NCBI RefSeq assembly: GCF_004339595.1
Contig: NZ_SMFU01000013.1
Location: 124,001 to 188,000, forward strand
Length of the DNA stretch: 64,000 nucleotides
Source: Marinobacterium mangrovicola
GTDB lineage: Bacteria > Pseudomonadota > Gammaproteobacteria > Pseudomonadales > Balneatricaceae
Reading direction: 5' to 3'
The notes below the pieces were generated by a model. The model did no database searches and was not told the DNA's origin. It saw only the letters and a program-made list of their open reading frames with translations. Made by a program: the position numbers and the translations under genes. Below, one piece after another: positions 29,281 through 38,965 of this stretch; position 1 is the stretch's first letter, and each line of letters opens with the position of its first letter.

Positions 29281-30633
29281 ATGAATAGATCTCCTCATAC
29301 CCTGACGGCGGCTAACCGCGCCCTGTCGGTCAGCGCGCTCAACCGGCAGGTTAAATCGCTGCTGGAAAACTCTTTCCTATCGATCCAGGTCATCGGCGAA
29401 ATCAGCAACTTCGCCCGTCCCTCCTCCGGTCACTGGTACTTCACATTGAAGGACAGCAAGGCACAGGTGCGCTGCGCCATGTTCCGCGGACGCAATATGG
29501 CCACCGGCTTTATTCCCCGCGAGGGCGACGAGGTTGTCGTCACCGCTCGGGTCAGCCTTTATGAAGGCCGCGGCGACTATCAGCTGATCTGCGAACGGAT
29601 GGAGAAAAGCGGGCTTGGCCAGCTGCAACAGGCGTTCGAGGCACTGAAGGCAAAACTGGATAAGGAGGGTCTGTTTGAGCAGAGCCGCAAGCGTCCGCTG
29701 CCAGCACACCCCAAACACCTGGGTGTCGTGACGTCACCGACGGGGGCTGCCATCCACGATATCCTGACCGTACTCAAACGCCGCTTCCCTGGCTTACCGG
29801 TTACGCTTTATCCCACCGCTGTGCAGGGGCAGGAGGCTACGGCACAGATCGTCCGAGCCATAGAGCTCGCCAACCGACACGCCAGCGCCGACGTATTGAT
29901 CGTTGGCCGCGGCGGCGGTTCGCTGGAGGATCTCTGGCCGTTCAACGAAGAAGCAGTAGCACGCACGATCCTGGATTCCGCGATTCCGGTGGTCTCCGCC
30001 GTCGGTCATGAGGTCGACATATCGATCAGCGATCTGGTCGCCGATCAGCGTGCTGCAACCCCTTCGGCCGCCGCCGAGATGCTCAGCCCGGACCGCAACG
30101 CCCTGAACCTGCGGCTGCAGCAGCTGAAACGACGCCTGCAGAGTCGCATGAGCTGGCAACTGGAGAAAAAGCGCCAGCAGTTGAACTCTGCACGCCAGCG
30201 TCTGCGTCACCCCGGTGACAAGGTGCGTGAACATATGCAGGCGCTGGATCGTCTGGAGTTGCGCCTGACCCGCGCCACCGCACGTCATATCCAGCTGCAG
30301 CGATCAAGGGTGGAGCAGCTGCAACGGCGCCTGCAACGGGTAACGCCGATAAACCGAATCAACCAGCATCGTGAGCGCCTGACACAGATCGAACAACTGA
30401 TGCCACGGCTGATGCAGGGCCATATCGAACGTAACCGACTGCGCCTGGCACAGCAAAGCGGCAAACTTCAGTCGGTCAGCCCATTGGCTACACTTGAGCG
30501 CGGTTATTCAATCCTGTTGGACAACAAGGGGCAGGCGGTATCCGATAGCACTCAGGTAAACCCGGGCGATAAGCTGGAAGCACGACTTCATCAGGGCCGT
30601 CTGCAATGCACGGTCGATAGCACCGAAGAATAG
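29281..30633 (+). CDS. xseA: Exodeoxyribonuclease VII large subunit
   Basis: Large subunit of the ssDNA exonuclease ExoVII. The 450 residues have an N-terminal OB-fold (SVSALNRQVKSLLENSFLSIQVIGEISNF, then SGHWYFTLKD), the conserved core GVVTSPTGAAIHDIL, LIVGRGGGSLEDLWPFNEE and VSAVGHEVD, then a long Arg/Gln-rich coiled coil (about 285-400) and a small C-terminal domain. The frame is open for 37 further codons upstream, but that extension overlaps the guaB promoter and has no homology. The ATG at 29281 gives normal length but lacks a ribosome site. Confidence 0.94.
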   Translation: MNRSPHTLTAANRALSVSALNRQVKSLLENSFLSIQVIGEISNFARPSSGHWYFTLKDSKAQVRCAMFRGRNMATGFIPREGDEVVVTARVSLYEGRGDYQLICERMEKSGLGQLQQAFEALKAKLDKEGLFEQSRKRPLPAHPKHLGVVTSPTGAAIHDILTVLKRRFPGLPVTLYPTAVQGQEATAQIVRAIELANRHASADVLIVGRGGGSLEDLWPFNEEAVARTILDSAIPVVSAVGHEVDISISDLVADQRAATPSAAAEMLSPDRNALNLRLQQLKRRLQSRMSWQLEKKRQQLNSARQRLRHPGDKVREHMQALDRLELRLTRATARHIQLQRSRVEQLQRRLQRVTPINRINQHRERLTQIEQLMPRLMQGHIERNRLRLAQQSGKLQSVSPLATLERGYSILLDNKGQAVSDSTQVNPGDKLEARLHQGRLQCTVDSTEE

Positions 30634-30653
30634 AACTCTAACGAGGGCAACAT

Positions 30654-31493
30654 ATGAACAACTGGCGCACCGGCCTTATCACTGCCCTGCTGGGTATAGC
30701 AATTTTCCCATCAGCAGCCCAAGCCCTGCCAGAAGAATCCCGTATACCCGGCGGCGTAGCCCTGGTGCCGCTGGTAGGCATCAACAGCACAACAGCGCCG
30801 CAGGTCAGTTACGGTGAGCAGCGCGTCATGGTGGTGCCCAACAAAGATGCCGGACGCAAAGCAGACTGGGTAGCCGTTGTCGGCATCCCTCTGTCCGCAG
30901 AGGCAGATCAGCCCCAGACACTGAGTCTGGATGACAAAACCTTCGGCTTCGACATCTCGCCGAAAGAGTATGAAGCCCAGTATCTGACGGTGCCCAACAA
31001 GCGCCACGTCGACCCAAATCCGGATGACCTGGCTCGTTGGAAACGGGAATCCGCCGAGATGAAAGCGGCTTTTACCCGCTGGTCCGAGCCGGATCAGATT
31101 GTGGATAAAATGGAACTGCCAGCAACCGGTCGCTTCAGCAGCCCCTTTGGCCTGCGCCGTTTCTTCAATGAGCAACCACGTAATCCGCACAGTGGGCTGG
31201 ATATCGCCGCACCCACGGGGTCACCGATTAGTGCGCCTGCTGCTGGAGAAGTAGTGGCCGTGGGTAACTATTTCTTTAATGGCAACACTGTCATCCTCGA
31301 CCACGGTTATGGCCTGACCACCCTGTATTGCCATATGAGCGCCATCGACGTCTCACTGGGTGATCAGCTCGAAGCGGGAGACCTGATCGGTAAGGTCGGT
31401 GCCACCGGCCGCGTCACCGGCCCCCACTTGCACTGGAGCGTCAGCCTCAACAACACCCGGGTCGACCCGCTGCTATTTATTGGCAAAGAATAG
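30654..31493 (+). CDS. Secreted M23 family (LytM-type) metallopeptidase
   Basis: A 279-residue periplasmic peptidoglycan endopeptidase candidate. It has a Sec signal peptide (about residues 1-25, cleaved after AQA), an N-terminal beta domain of the kind seen in NlpD/Csa-type M23 proteins, and a C-terminal M23 domain with zinc motifs HSGLDIAAPTG (about 180-190) and HLHWSVSLN (about 258-266), plus LYCHMSAI. All metal ligands are present, so it should be active rather than a degenerate activator. Twenty bases after xseA and probably co-transcribed. Confidence 0.9.
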   Translation: MNNWRTGLITALLGIAIFPSAAQALPEESRIPGGVALVPLVGINSTTAPQVSYGEQRVMVVPNKDAGRKADWVAVVGIPLSAEADQPQTLSLDDKTFGFDISPKEYEAQYLTVPNKRHVDPNPDDLARWKRESAEMKAAFTRWSEPDQIVDKMELPATGRFSSPFGLRRFFNEQPRNPHSGLDIAAPTGSPISAPAAGEVVAVGNYFFNGNTVILDHGYGLTTLYCHMSAIDVSLGDQLEAGDLIGKVGATGRVTGPHLHWSVSLNNTRVDPLLFIGKE

Positions 31494-31579
31494 CTGATGC
31501 AGCGAACAGCCAACGGGAAAAAACCGGGCACCTGTGGTAGCCTTTCGCGCTTAAAACCAAGCAATTGATCGAGAAAATA

Positions 31580-32206
31580 ATGAGTGAACTGACTCTGGAA
31601 ACTACCGAGCAACGCGCCAGCTACGGCATCGGCCGCCAGATGGGCGACCAGCTGGCTCAGAACGGTTTTGATGGTGTGGATATCGAAGCCGCTGCTGCCG
31701 GTCTGCGTGACGCATTCAACGGTGAAGGCCTGCGCGTCAGCGCCGAAGACCTGACGGCCGCTTTCAACGAGCTGAACCAGCGCCTGCGTGAGAAGCAGGA
31801 GCAGGAAGCCAAAGCAGCTATCAAAGTAGGCGAAGAATTTCTCGCCGAAAACGCCAAACGTGACGGCGTAGTCACGCTGGAATCCGGCCTGCAGTACGAA
31901 ATCGTTGAAGCCGGTAGCGACGATGCCGCCAAGCCGGCCGCCAGCGACAAGGTTCGTGTTCACTACCATGGCACCTTTATCGACGGCAACGTCTTCGACA
32001 GCTCCTACCAGCGCGGAACACCTGCGGAGTTCCCGGTTGGCGCCGTTATCGCCGGCTGGACCGAAGCTCTGCAGCTGATGACCGCCGGCTCCAAATGGAA
32101 GCTGTATATCCCTTATCAGCTGGCGTACGGCGTTCAGGGTTCACCAGGTGGTATCCCGCCCTACTCCACCCTGGTATTTGATGTCGAGCTGATCGACGTC
32201 CTCTAA
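31580..32206 (+). CDS. fklB: FKBP-type peptidyl-prolyl isomerase, FklB type
   Basis: A 208-residue prolyl isomerase/chaperone with the FKBP22 layout: an N-terminal helical dimerisation domain (ASYGIGRQMGDQLAQNG) followed by a long helix, then the FKBP domain (from about residue 120) with VHYHGTFIDGNVFDSSYQRG, FPVGAVIAGWTEAL and IPPYSTLVFDVELI. No signal peptide is visible, so it is cytoplasmic, unlike FkpA. An upstream in-frame TTG (31565) was rejected; the ATG at 31580 fits the family. Confidence 0.9.
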   Translation: MSELTLETTEQRASYGIGRQMGDQLAQNGFDGVDIEAAAAGLRDAFNGEGLRVSAEDLTAAFNELNQRLREKQEQEAKAAIKVGEEFLAENAKRDGVVTLESGLQYEIVEAGSDDAAKPAASDKVRVHYHGTFIDGNVFDSSYQRGTPAEFPVGAVIAGWTEALQLMTAGSKWKLYIPYQLAYGVQGSPGGIPPYSTLVFDVELIDVL

Positions 32207-32245
32207 CCCTTTTTTCTACCTGGAACACTGCCTGGGAGAGATCCG

Positions 32246-33013
32246 ATGCAACTGAATTACCACCGTACCGGCCAGGGGCCTGCGCTGATCATTCTGCACG
32301 GGCTCTTCGGCACCTGGGAGAACTGGGGCGCGCAGATCAAGATGCTGGCGGAACAGTACGATGTGATCGCTGCTGATCTGCGCAACCACGGCGCCTCGCC
32401 CCACAGCGATCAGCTCAGCTATGCGCTGATGGCCGAAGACGTTATCGAACTGATCGATAGCCTGAAGCTCGACAGCGTGCTTTTGCTCGGCCACTCCATG
32501 GGTGGCAAGGTGGCGATGCAACTGGCGATAGAACACCCCGAGCGGGTCGAGAAGCTGATCGTCGCCGATATCGCGCCGGTCACCTATGGCCGCCACCATG
32601 ATGACGTATTCAGGGGACTGTTCAACGTGGAACTCGACGGCCTTAAGTCACGTTCTGCGGCTGACAAGCAACTGGCCGAACATGTGGAAATTCCCGGCGT
32701 TCGGGCCTTTCTGCTGAAAAACCTGCAGCGTGATTCGGAAGGCAAGTTCGGCTGGAAAATGAACCTGGATGCGCTGCACCAGGAATATCACGAAATATCC
32801 GCAGCCCCGGCGGAAGGTCAGTACAGCGGACCTACCCTGTTCATAAAGGGTGGCGATTCTAACTATCTGAAGCCCGAATACGCGGATGCGATCAAGTCAC
32901 GCTTTCCCAACGTCAGCTACAAGATTATCGAGGGAACGGGACACTGGCTGCATGCCGAAAAGCCGGCAGCCTTCAATCGTATTGTAGAAAGGTTTCTTAG
33001 CGATCAGGCCTGA
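32246..33013 (+). CDS. Alpha/beta hydrolase, YbfF-type esterase
   Basis: A 255-residue serine hydrolase with the oxyanion segment ILHGLFGTWENWG, the DLRNHGASPHS motif typical of YbfF-like esterases, the nucleophile elbow GHSMGGKVAM (Ser about 91), and catalytic His in GTGHWLHAEKP. Natural substrate unknown; short-chain acyl esters are typical for relatives. Its last 10 bases overlap the end of the convergent metalloprotease gene. Confidence 0.88.
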   Translation: MQLNYHRTGQGPALIILHGLFGTWENWGAQIKMLAEQYDVIAADLRNHGASPHSDQLSYALMAEDVIELIDSLKLDSVLLLGHSMGGKVAMQLAIEHPERVEKLIVADIAPVTYGRHHDDVFRGLFNVELDGLKSRSAADKQLAEHVEIPGVRAFLLKNLQRDSEGKFGWKMNLDALHQEYHEISAAPAEGQYSGPTLFIKGGDSNYLKPEYADAIKSRFPNVSYKIIEGTGHWLHAEKPAAFNRIVERFLSDQA

Positions 33014-33933
33014 TCGTTGATCACCGAACCGACAAAATAGTCGGAGTCCAGCACACCCATATCCACCAGTTTCTGGTTGAATTCACGCAGACGCTGGCTT
33101 AATTCGTCTCTCGATTCCTGGTATTCGGCCAACCGCTCGCTACGTGCCTCACCCTGCTGCTGCAGGCTATCGAAATACTCGCCTACTCTGGATACCAGCG
33201 CCTCAGTGCGTTCTTCCGTCGTAGCAGAAACCGCATTCTCAGGTGACAACGCAGTTGTAGCAGAAGTATCGGGGACAGATTCAATCACGGAGACCGTTGC
33301 AGGACCTGTAAGACTCGAGTCTGGGTTTTGCCCCTCTACATCAGCCTGATCTGCGGGGGTGCGACCAACCAGAGGATTCTCACGCTCCTCCGTATCCATG
33401 GATGAAAGCTCGGCCTGAGCTTCGTTAACTATCTGTCGAGCGGCCTGCGCCACACTCCTATCCTGAGCAGACGGCTCCGCCGGGGCCAGAGCCGCGCTGA
33501 CGACCTGCCTCGCCAACTGAATATCACGCTGGGGATCACCGCTTCGGCTTGGCATCTGCACGCTGACTTCGCCACCCACCGCATACAAACGCCCATCAGG
33601 ACCTTTTTCGTAGGTGTAGGACGCAGCACCGGTCAGCGCACCCCCTGCGTTCTGATGCGCCTGCTCGTGGGTGCGCACCTCACGGTCACGAGCACTCAGT
33701 TCCTGTATGATTTTCTGGTCCTGCAGATCCAGCTCTGCCTGCGCCGCAGGTGCTGAACCACCCACCCGCTGCTCAGAACGCAGACCCGACTCCCTTTGGT
33801 CCGCAGTTGCCGAGGCGCTTCCGTCATTGGATTGCGCTCCGCCTGGCACAGACGACGCAGCAGCTTGATCCTGAGTCTCCGATGGGCCAGGTCGATAGGT
33901 ATTTTGCGTATAACTAGTGATCGTTGAAATCAT
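33004..33933 (-). CDS. SprA-related putative metalloprotease (CJM1_0395 family)
   Basis: A 309-residue protein. After a low-complexity Ala/Ser/Gln-rich first third comes the family core DREVRTHEQAHQNAGG (about residues 83-98), which contains an HExxH zinc motif, followed by SYTYEKGPDGRLYAVGGEVSV. The second half is Ala/Ser/Glu-rich and ends in a predicted coiled coil. No signal peptide is visible. The function of this family is not established. Confidence 0.8.
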   Translation of the reverse strand: MISTITSYTQNTYRPGPSETQDQAAASSVPGGAQSNDGSASATADQRESGLRSEQRVGGSAPAAQAELDLQDQKIIQELSARDREVRTHEQAHQNAGGALTGAASYTYEKGPDGRLYAVGGEVSVQMPSRSGDPQRDIQLARQVVSAALAPAEPSAQDRSVAQAARQIVNEAQAELSSMDTEERENPLVGRTPADQADVEGQNPDSSLTGPATVSVIESVPDTSATTALSPENAVSATTEERTEALVSRVGEYFDSLQQQGEARSERLAEYQESRDELSQRLREFNQKLVDMGVLDSDYFVGSVINDQA

Positions 33934-33984
33934 AATGATGATCCAGATTCACTACCTACTGTTTAGTCAAAATTAATAGCCGCT

Positions 33985-34254
33985 TCAGGCGAAGGTATCC
34001 ACGTTCTGCCCGAGCGTCAGCCCCAGGGCTTCAGAAGCCTCGGAAGGTTGTTCAACAATTTTAGTACTGGCTGCCTGCGTACTCGCATCCACGGTAGCCT
34101 CCTGCAAATCAGGATTGGCTACTACACCGGAGGCTTGCTCCGGTGATTCAGGCTGACCACTCCCCTGCAAATCGCTGGAAGCTCGTTGAGCACCATCAAG
34201 ACTGCGGTTAGAGGCATAGAGCGATGCGTTTTGCGCTGTTAAAACGTTAATCAT
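33985..34254 (-). CDS. Small Gln/Ser/Ala-rich hypothetical protein
   Basis: An 89-residue protein, not recognised. The first 25 residues (INVLTAQNASLYASNRSLDG) resemble in spacing the N-terminal helix of flagellin-like proteins; the rest is low complexity, rich in Ser, Gln, Ala and Glu. The frame is open to a GTG at 34275, but homology to nothing supports that extension. It lies 51 bases upstream of the SprA-like gene on the same strand, so the two may be one unit. Confidence 0.5.
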   Translation of the reverse strand: MINVLTAQNASLYASNRSLDGAQRASSDLQGSGQPESPEQASGVVANPDLQEATVDASTQAASTKIVEQPSEASEALGLTLGQNVDTFA

Positions 34255-34408
34255 AACTGCACCCAAGCAAATCACTTGTGAGTTTAAATTATCGTCAGAC
34301 GATAACTTACGCGCTATGAGTCGCCCGTAACAGTCACCAAAAAGGTTAAATCAGACACAAGCCGACTCATTCATAGAGCGACTAGTATAGCTCAACAACT
34401 ACAAGTGT

Positions 34409-35101
34409 TCATTTTTTAAACACAGCCAAAGAGCTCAGATCCAGGTGTGCGGCAACCTGTGCCGGCGAGGGGTCATCAAGATGAGGCACCACTCCCAGCA
34501 GGGGGGCATGGATGGCGCCCTTTAGCGTATCGATATTCTCTTGCAGTACGGCCATCTCAGGATCCACAACGTTGGCCACCCAACCCGCCAACTGCAGCCC
34601 GTCGCGGGAGATCGCCTCTGCCGTCAGCAGAGCGTGGCTGATACAGCCCAGCTTCATCCCCACCACGAGAATCACCGGTAGCTCCATCAACTGAGGAACA
34701 CGTGACAGCATCTCGCGACTGCTCAAGGGAACCCGCCAGCCTCCGGCCCCCTCGACCAGCGCAAAGTCGGCGGGCTGCATCAGTGCGCCACGGCAAAAAG
34801 CAGCGATACGGTCGGCACTGAGCCGGCGCTCTTCTCGCTGAGCGGCCAGGTGGGGCGCCATGGGCTCGGCCAGTGCTATGGGGTTAACCTGCTGGTAGGG
34901 CAATTGCACACTGGCGGTGGCCTGCAGAATCAACGCATCACTATTACGCAGCCCTTCCCCATGATCCTCGCAACCCGCAGCCACCGGCTTCAGACCGATG
35001 GTTCTCAGGCCCAGTTCATTGGCGTGATGCAGCAGCCCCGCGCTGACCAGGGTTTTGCCAGCGTCGGTATCGGTTCCGGTAATAAAGAAGGTCTTTTTCA
35101 C
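34409..35101 (-). CDS. bioD: Dethiobiotin synthetase
   Basis: ATP-dependent ring closure of DAPA to dethiobiotin. The 230 residues contain the P-loop FITGTDTDAGKT (about 6-17), KPVAAGCE, and VEGAGGWRVPL. A TTG at 35119 opens the frame, but the GTG at 35101 overlaps the bioC stop as GTGA and begins at the conserved KKTFFITGTDTD, so it is the likely start. Last gene of the bioBFHCD operon. Confidence 0.94.
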   Translation of the reverse strand: MKKTFFITGTDTDAGKTLVSAGLLHHANELGLRTIGLKPVAAGCEDHGEGLRNSDALILQATASVQLPYQQVNPIALAEPMAPHLAAQREERRLSADRIAAFCRGALMQPADFALVEGAGGWRVPLSSREMLSRVPQLMELPVILVVGMKLGCISHALLTAEAISRDGLQLAGWVANVVDPEMAVLQENIDTLKGAIHAPLLGVVPHLDDPSPAQVAAHLDLSSLAVFKK

Positions 35102-35901
35102 GACTGCGGCTTTCTCCAATGGCAGAAATAAAGTTCATAGCTTGCCGGCAAGGCTCCGGATGCCAGTCTCGTCCGCTCGTAAGCCTGGGTCAGTTTCCTC
35201 AGGCGCTCTCGGGTCGACAGGCCCTGGCGGCTGCGGGCGTTAACATTATGTGCACCCAGCGCCTTGAGCTCATGCGTCAGCTGGCCGAGTTTGCCATATT
35301 CCAGCACGCGAAGCTGCGCCTCCTGCTTTACAGATTCAAGTACAACAGCAGCTTCGTTAACCTCTGCCAGAGGCAGGAACTCATTCACATGGCAATCATC
35401 ATCCACCGCCGCCCAGGCCAGCTTTAGTTCGACCAGCGTCGCCGGGCCAAGCGTAGCGACCAGAACCTGACCACCTGGCTTTAACACGCGCGCGAGTTCA
35501 GCAAACAGCATTTCGGGCCGCTCACACCACTGCACCGCCAGGCTGGAAAACACCAGATCGACACTGTTATCCGCCAGCGGCAACTGCTCGGCATCACCAC
35601 AGACATGTTTGTGCTGCGCCAGCGAGTGCCGGTCACGAGCATACGCCAGCATTCCCTCCGCCAGATCCAGGCTCAGCAGCAGCGCCTTTGGATAACGTGC
35701 TCTGAGCTGCGGCGAGGCGTAACCGGTGCCGCTGCCCAGGTCCACCACTACCTTAGGCTCGATATCAGGAAGCCAGGACAATAAATAGTCTGCGGTGTCG
35801 CGCTGCAGCCCGGCGACGCTGTCATAGGTTGGCGCCGCGCGGCTGAATGAGTTTGCCACCAGCCGCTTATCTCTCAGCTTATCTCGCAACATCGCCGTCA
35901 T
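35098..35901 (-). CDS. bioC: Malonyl-ACP O-methyltransferase
   Basis: Methylates malonyl-ACP to start pimelate synthesis through fatty acid elongation. The 267 residues show the BioC N-terminus (VANSFSRAAPTYDSVAGLQRD), SAM motif I VVDLGSGTGYAS (about 52-63), and DLVFSSLAVQWC. Both ends overlap their neighbours (bioH by 4 bases, bioD by 4), showing tight translational coupling. Confidence 0.95.
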   Translation of the reverse strand: MTAMLRDKLRDKRLVANSFSRAAPTYDSVAGLQRDTADYLLSWLPDIEPKVVVDLGSGTGYASPQLRARYPKALLLSLDLAEGMLAYARDRHSLAQHKHVCGDAEQLPLADNSVDLVFSSLAVQWCERPEMLFAELARVLKPGGQVLVATLGPATLVELKLAWAAVDDDCHVNEFLPLAEVNEAAVVLESVKQEAQLRVLEYGKLGQLTHELKALGAHNVNARSRQGLSTRERLRKLTQAYERTRLASGALPASYELYFCHWRKPQS

Positions 35902-36671
35902 AACGCCGCCTCAGCCGAGCGCTCTGCGAGAGCGTTTAACGCTGAGTCGAACCGTTCAGGCTCTGCCAGAAAAGGCAGATGCGCCGAGTGTTCGAAAAGC
36001 TGCACTTCTATAGACTGATTAAGCTGAGCGACGGCACCAGCAAGAGATGCCGGCACCAACTGATCATGCAGCCCCAGCAACAGAGTGGCCGGCACGGAAA
36101 GCGCGCACAGCTGGGGGCGCAGGTCCTCGCGCAACAGATCGAGCGTCGACCCCAGCGCCTCTGGTTCTGCTCCGGCTATAACCCGTTTCAGCCGTTTAAG
36201 CTCATCCCGGGCGCTCTGGCTGCCCTGGGTCTGCAGCATGGCAAAACGGCTCAGGGTTTTAGCGGGGTTCAGTGCAACTCCGTCAGCGAAGGCTTCGAAC
36301 ACCTCGGTGTCCATGGCGCTGGTCCAGCAGTCGCGTTGAATAAAGCAGGGCGACGCCGCCACCATCAGAAACCCGCTGACCCGGGACGGCGCAACACTGG
36401 CAACTTGAAGCGCCAACGCTCCACCGAGCGACCAACCGATCCAGAGCGCTTTTTGCGGCGCTACGTCAAGGAGCGCTTCGGCGGTAGCCGCCATCGAGTC
36501 ATTCTCAATCGCCGCTGACTTGCCGAGGCCGGGAATATCGATCAGGGTAAGCCGGTAATGCGGGCTCAACCTGTCGATCACCGGCGCCCAGATCTCGCTG
36601 GATAATCCCCAGCCATGCAGCAGCACCAGCTCTGGACCGCTATTGCCGTGATGCTCCAGATGCAGGCTCAC
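35898..36671 (-). CDS. bioH: Pimeloyl-ACP methyl ester esterase
   Basis: Removes the methyl group to end the BioC-primed elongation. The 257-residue alpha/beta hydrolase has [20 protein letters not shown], nucleophile [10 protein letters not shown] (Ser about 82) and catalytic His in [13 protein letters not shown]. Four-base overlaps with bioF upstream and bioC downstream. Confidence 0.94.
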   Translation of the reverse strand: MSLHLEHHGNSGPELVLLHGWGLSSEIWAPVIDRLSPHYRLTLIDIPGLGKSAAIENDSMAATAEALLDVAPQKALWIGWSLGGALALQVASVAPSRVSGFLMVAASPCFIQRDCWTSAMDTEVFEAFADGVALNPAKTLSRFAMLQTQGSQSARDELKRLKRVIAGAEPEALGSTLDLLREDLRPQLCALSVPATLLLGLHDQLVPASLAGAVAQLNQSIEVQLFEHSAHLPFLAEPERFDSALNALAERSAEAAL

Positions 36672-37834
36672 GCGACACCTCCACGCAGTTCGTCAAGCGC
36701 CGCCAGCAGGCGGTCCACCTGCTGCTCGCTGTGGGTCGCGCTCAGCGTCACTCTCAGGCGCGAACTACCCGCCGGAACCGTAGGCGGACGAATAGCGGAA
36801 ACGAACAGCCCCCGTGTTTCAAGGCCCTCACTGAGACGCATCGCCTCGGCCGCATCGCCGATCATGATCGGCTGGATCGGCGTTTCAGAAGCCATCAGCT
36901 CATAGCCGAGTTGCTGGGCACCAATGCGGAAACGCTGGATCAGCGAGCGGAGTTTTTCCCGGCGCCAGCTCTCCTCCCGCACCAGCTTGAGACTTGCCAG
37001 CGTCGCCCAGGCCACGGCCGGCGGCATACTGGTGGTATAGATATAGCTGCGCGCGAACTGGATCAGCGTTTCGATCAACGCATCACTTCCAGCCACAAAA
37101 GCACCGGCGGTACCAAAGCCTTTGCCGAGCGTACCCATAAGCACCGGCACATCGGCCTGACTCAGGCCAAACTGCTCGACACAACCGGCGCCGGTCTGGC
37201 CTAAAACGCCCATACCGTGAGCGTCGTCCACCATCAGCCAGCCCCCCGCCTCACGGCTGGTGCGCGCCAGCTCCGGCAGGTCGGCGATATCGCCATCCAT
37301 ACTGAAGACGCCATCGGTGACCACCAGCTTGCGGCGCGCGTCGCTCTTTTCTAGGCGCTGTTTCAGGCTGGCGGCATCGTTATGCAGGTAACGCTGAAAA
37401 CGGGCGCCGGAGAGAAGGCCGCCATCGAGCAGCGAAGCGTGGTTGAGACGATCCTCAAACACCCCATCCTGCTTATCCAGCAACGCGTTGATCACACCAA
37501 GGTTGGCCATGTAACCGTTGGAGAACAGCAGTGCTCTAGGCCTGCCGGTCCACTCGGCCAGCGCCTCCTCCAACTCGTGGTGCGCACTGGAGTGCCCCAT
37601 CACCAGGTGGGATGCGCCGCCGCCGACGCCGAAGCGCTCCACGCCCTCGATCATCGCCTGTTTCAGTGCCGGATGGTTGGCCAAGCCCAGGTAGTCGTTG
37701 GAGCAGAACGCGAGACAGTTTTGGCCATCAACGCTAACTTCAGGCCCTTGGGGCGATTCCAGCAGACGGCGGCGACGATAAAGGTGGGCGGCGCGGCGCT
37801 CTTGCAGCGCCGCCTCCAGTTGATCGAAGGACAT
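36668..37834 (-). CDS. bioF: 8-amino-7-oxononanoate synthase
   Basis: PLP enzyme joining pimeloyl-ACP and alanine. The 388 residues contain [14 protein letters not shown], the [19 protein letters not shown] segment, the [10 protein letters not shown] motif, and the PLP lysine in [12 protein letters not shown] (about residue 238). It begins five bases after bioB and overlaps bioH. Confidence 0.97.
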   Translation of the reverse strand: MSFDQLEAALQERRAAHLYRRRRLLESPQGPEVSVDGQNCLAFCSNDYLGLANHPALKQAMIEGVERFGVGGGASHLVMGHSSAHHELEEALAEWTGRPRALLFSNGYMANLGVINALLDKQDGVFEDRLNHASLLDGGLLSGARFQRYLHNDAASLKQRLEKSDARRKLVVTDGVFSMDGDIADLPELARTSREAGGWLMVDDAHGMGVLGQTGAGCVEQFGLSQADVPVLMGTLGKGFGTAGAFVAGSDALIETLIQFARSYIYTTSMPPAVAWATLASLKLVREESWRREKLRSLIQRFRIGAQQLGYELMASETPIQPIMIGDAAEAMRLSEGLETRGLFVSAIRPPTVPAGSSRLRVTLSATHSEQQVDRLLAALDELRGGVA

Positions 37835-37839
37835 GGAGA

Positions 37840-38889
37840 TCAGTTAACCGCGTCGTAGAACAGAGCGTCGTCCTTACGCGCCTGCAGGTTGCGAGTGATC
37901 GCCTCTTCCTGTTCGGCGTCTGTCTGTTCGATACGCTGTTCCACGTTGATACCCAGGCGCTTGAACAGCTGCAGGTCGCGGTTGGTTTCCGGGTTCGGCG
38001 TGGTCAGCAGGCACTCGCCGTAAAAGATGGAGTTGGCGCCGGCGAAGAAGGTCATCGCCTGCATCTCGTCGGACATCTGCTCACGGCCAGCGGACAGGCG
38101 CACGTGGGATTTCGGCATCAGGATACGCGCCACGGCTATATTGCGAACAAACTCCAGCGGATCCAGGTCTTCCACATTTTCCAGCGGCGTGCCTTCCACC
38201 TTCACCAGCATGTTGATCGGCACCGACTCCGGCTGCTGCGGCAGGTTGGCCAGCTGCTTGAGCAGGCCGATGCGGTCGTTGGCGGTTTCGCCCATACCAA
38301 GGATGCCGCCGCTGCAGATCTTCATACCCGCATCACGCACATGACCCAGGGTATCGAGGCGATCCTGGTAGGTGCGGGTGGTGATGATCTTGTCGTAGAA
38401 CTCCGGCGAGGTATCCAGGTTATGGTTGTAGTAATCAAGCCCGGCTTCGGCCAGCTGATCCGCCTGATGCTCTTTCAGCATCCCCAGGGTCATGCAGGTT
38501 TCCAGCCCCAGCTCTTTCACCCCTTTGACCATCTCCAGTACATAGGGCATATCTCTGTCGGTGGGGTGTTTCCAGGCGGCGCCCATGCAGAAACGGGTTG
38601 AGCCCGCGGCCTTCGCCTGTTTCGCCTTGGCCAGCACCGCTTCGACCTCCATCAGACGCTGCTTTTCCAGGCCGGTGTCGTAGTGTGCGCTCTGGGGGCA
38701 ATACTTGCAGTCTTCCGGGCAGGCGCCGGTCTTGATCGACAGCAGTGTACTGACCTGCACCTCGTTCGGGTCAAAGTGCTGGCGGTGCACCGTCTGGGCA
38801 CGAAACAGAAGGTCGTTGAAGGGCAGGTCAAACAGCGCCTGGATCTCCGCTTCTGTCCAGTCGTGACGCACGTCGGCTTGGGTTTGCAT
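37840..38889 (-). CDS. bioB: Biotin synthase
   Basis: Radical SAM enzyme inserting sulfur into dethiobiotin. The 349 residues carry the CxxxCxxC cluster motif CPEDCKYC (about residues 53-60) and the later Cys/Arg ligands of the second cluster, for example SAGRE near the C-terminal third. The ATG at 38889 has GGAG nine bases upstream; an in-frame extension to 38934 was rejected. First gene of bioBFHCD. Confidence 0.97.
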   Translation of the reverse strand: MQTQADVRHDWTEAEIQALFDLPFNDLLFRAQTVHRQHFDPNEVQVSTLLSIKTGACPEDCKYCPQSAHYDTGLEKQRLMEVEAVLAKAKQAKAAGSTRFCMGAAWKHPTDRDMPYVLEMVKGVKELGLETCMTLGMLKEHQADQLAEAGLDYYNHNLDTSPEFYDKIITTRTYQDRLDTLGHVRDAGMKICSGGILGMGETANDRIGLLKQLANLPQQPESVPINMLVKVEGTPLENVEDLDPLEFVRNIAVARILMPKSHVRLSAGREQMSDEMQAMTFFAGANSIFYGECLLTTPNPETNRDLQLFKRLGINVEQRIEQTDAEQEEAITRNLQARKDDALFYDAVN

Positions 38890-38934
38890 TGGGCAGGGCT
38901 CCGCTTCAGCATAATTGATTAAGACAGGACGCAA

Positions 38935-38962
38935 ATCATAAACAGACAGAAGGAACTGTCAA
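38935..38962 (-). promoter_or_regulatory. bioB operon promoter with a dyad
   Basis: On the minus strand a consensus TTGACA (38957-38962), a 16-base spacer and TATGAT (38935-38940) form a strong promoter, starting only four bases from the divergent comF ATG. The inverted repeat GACAG-N6-CTGTC (38945-38960) spans the -35 and spacer and is a candidate operator. No BirA-type TTGTAAACC/GGTTTACAA operator is present. Confidence 0.7.
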
Positions 38963-38965
38963 CTT

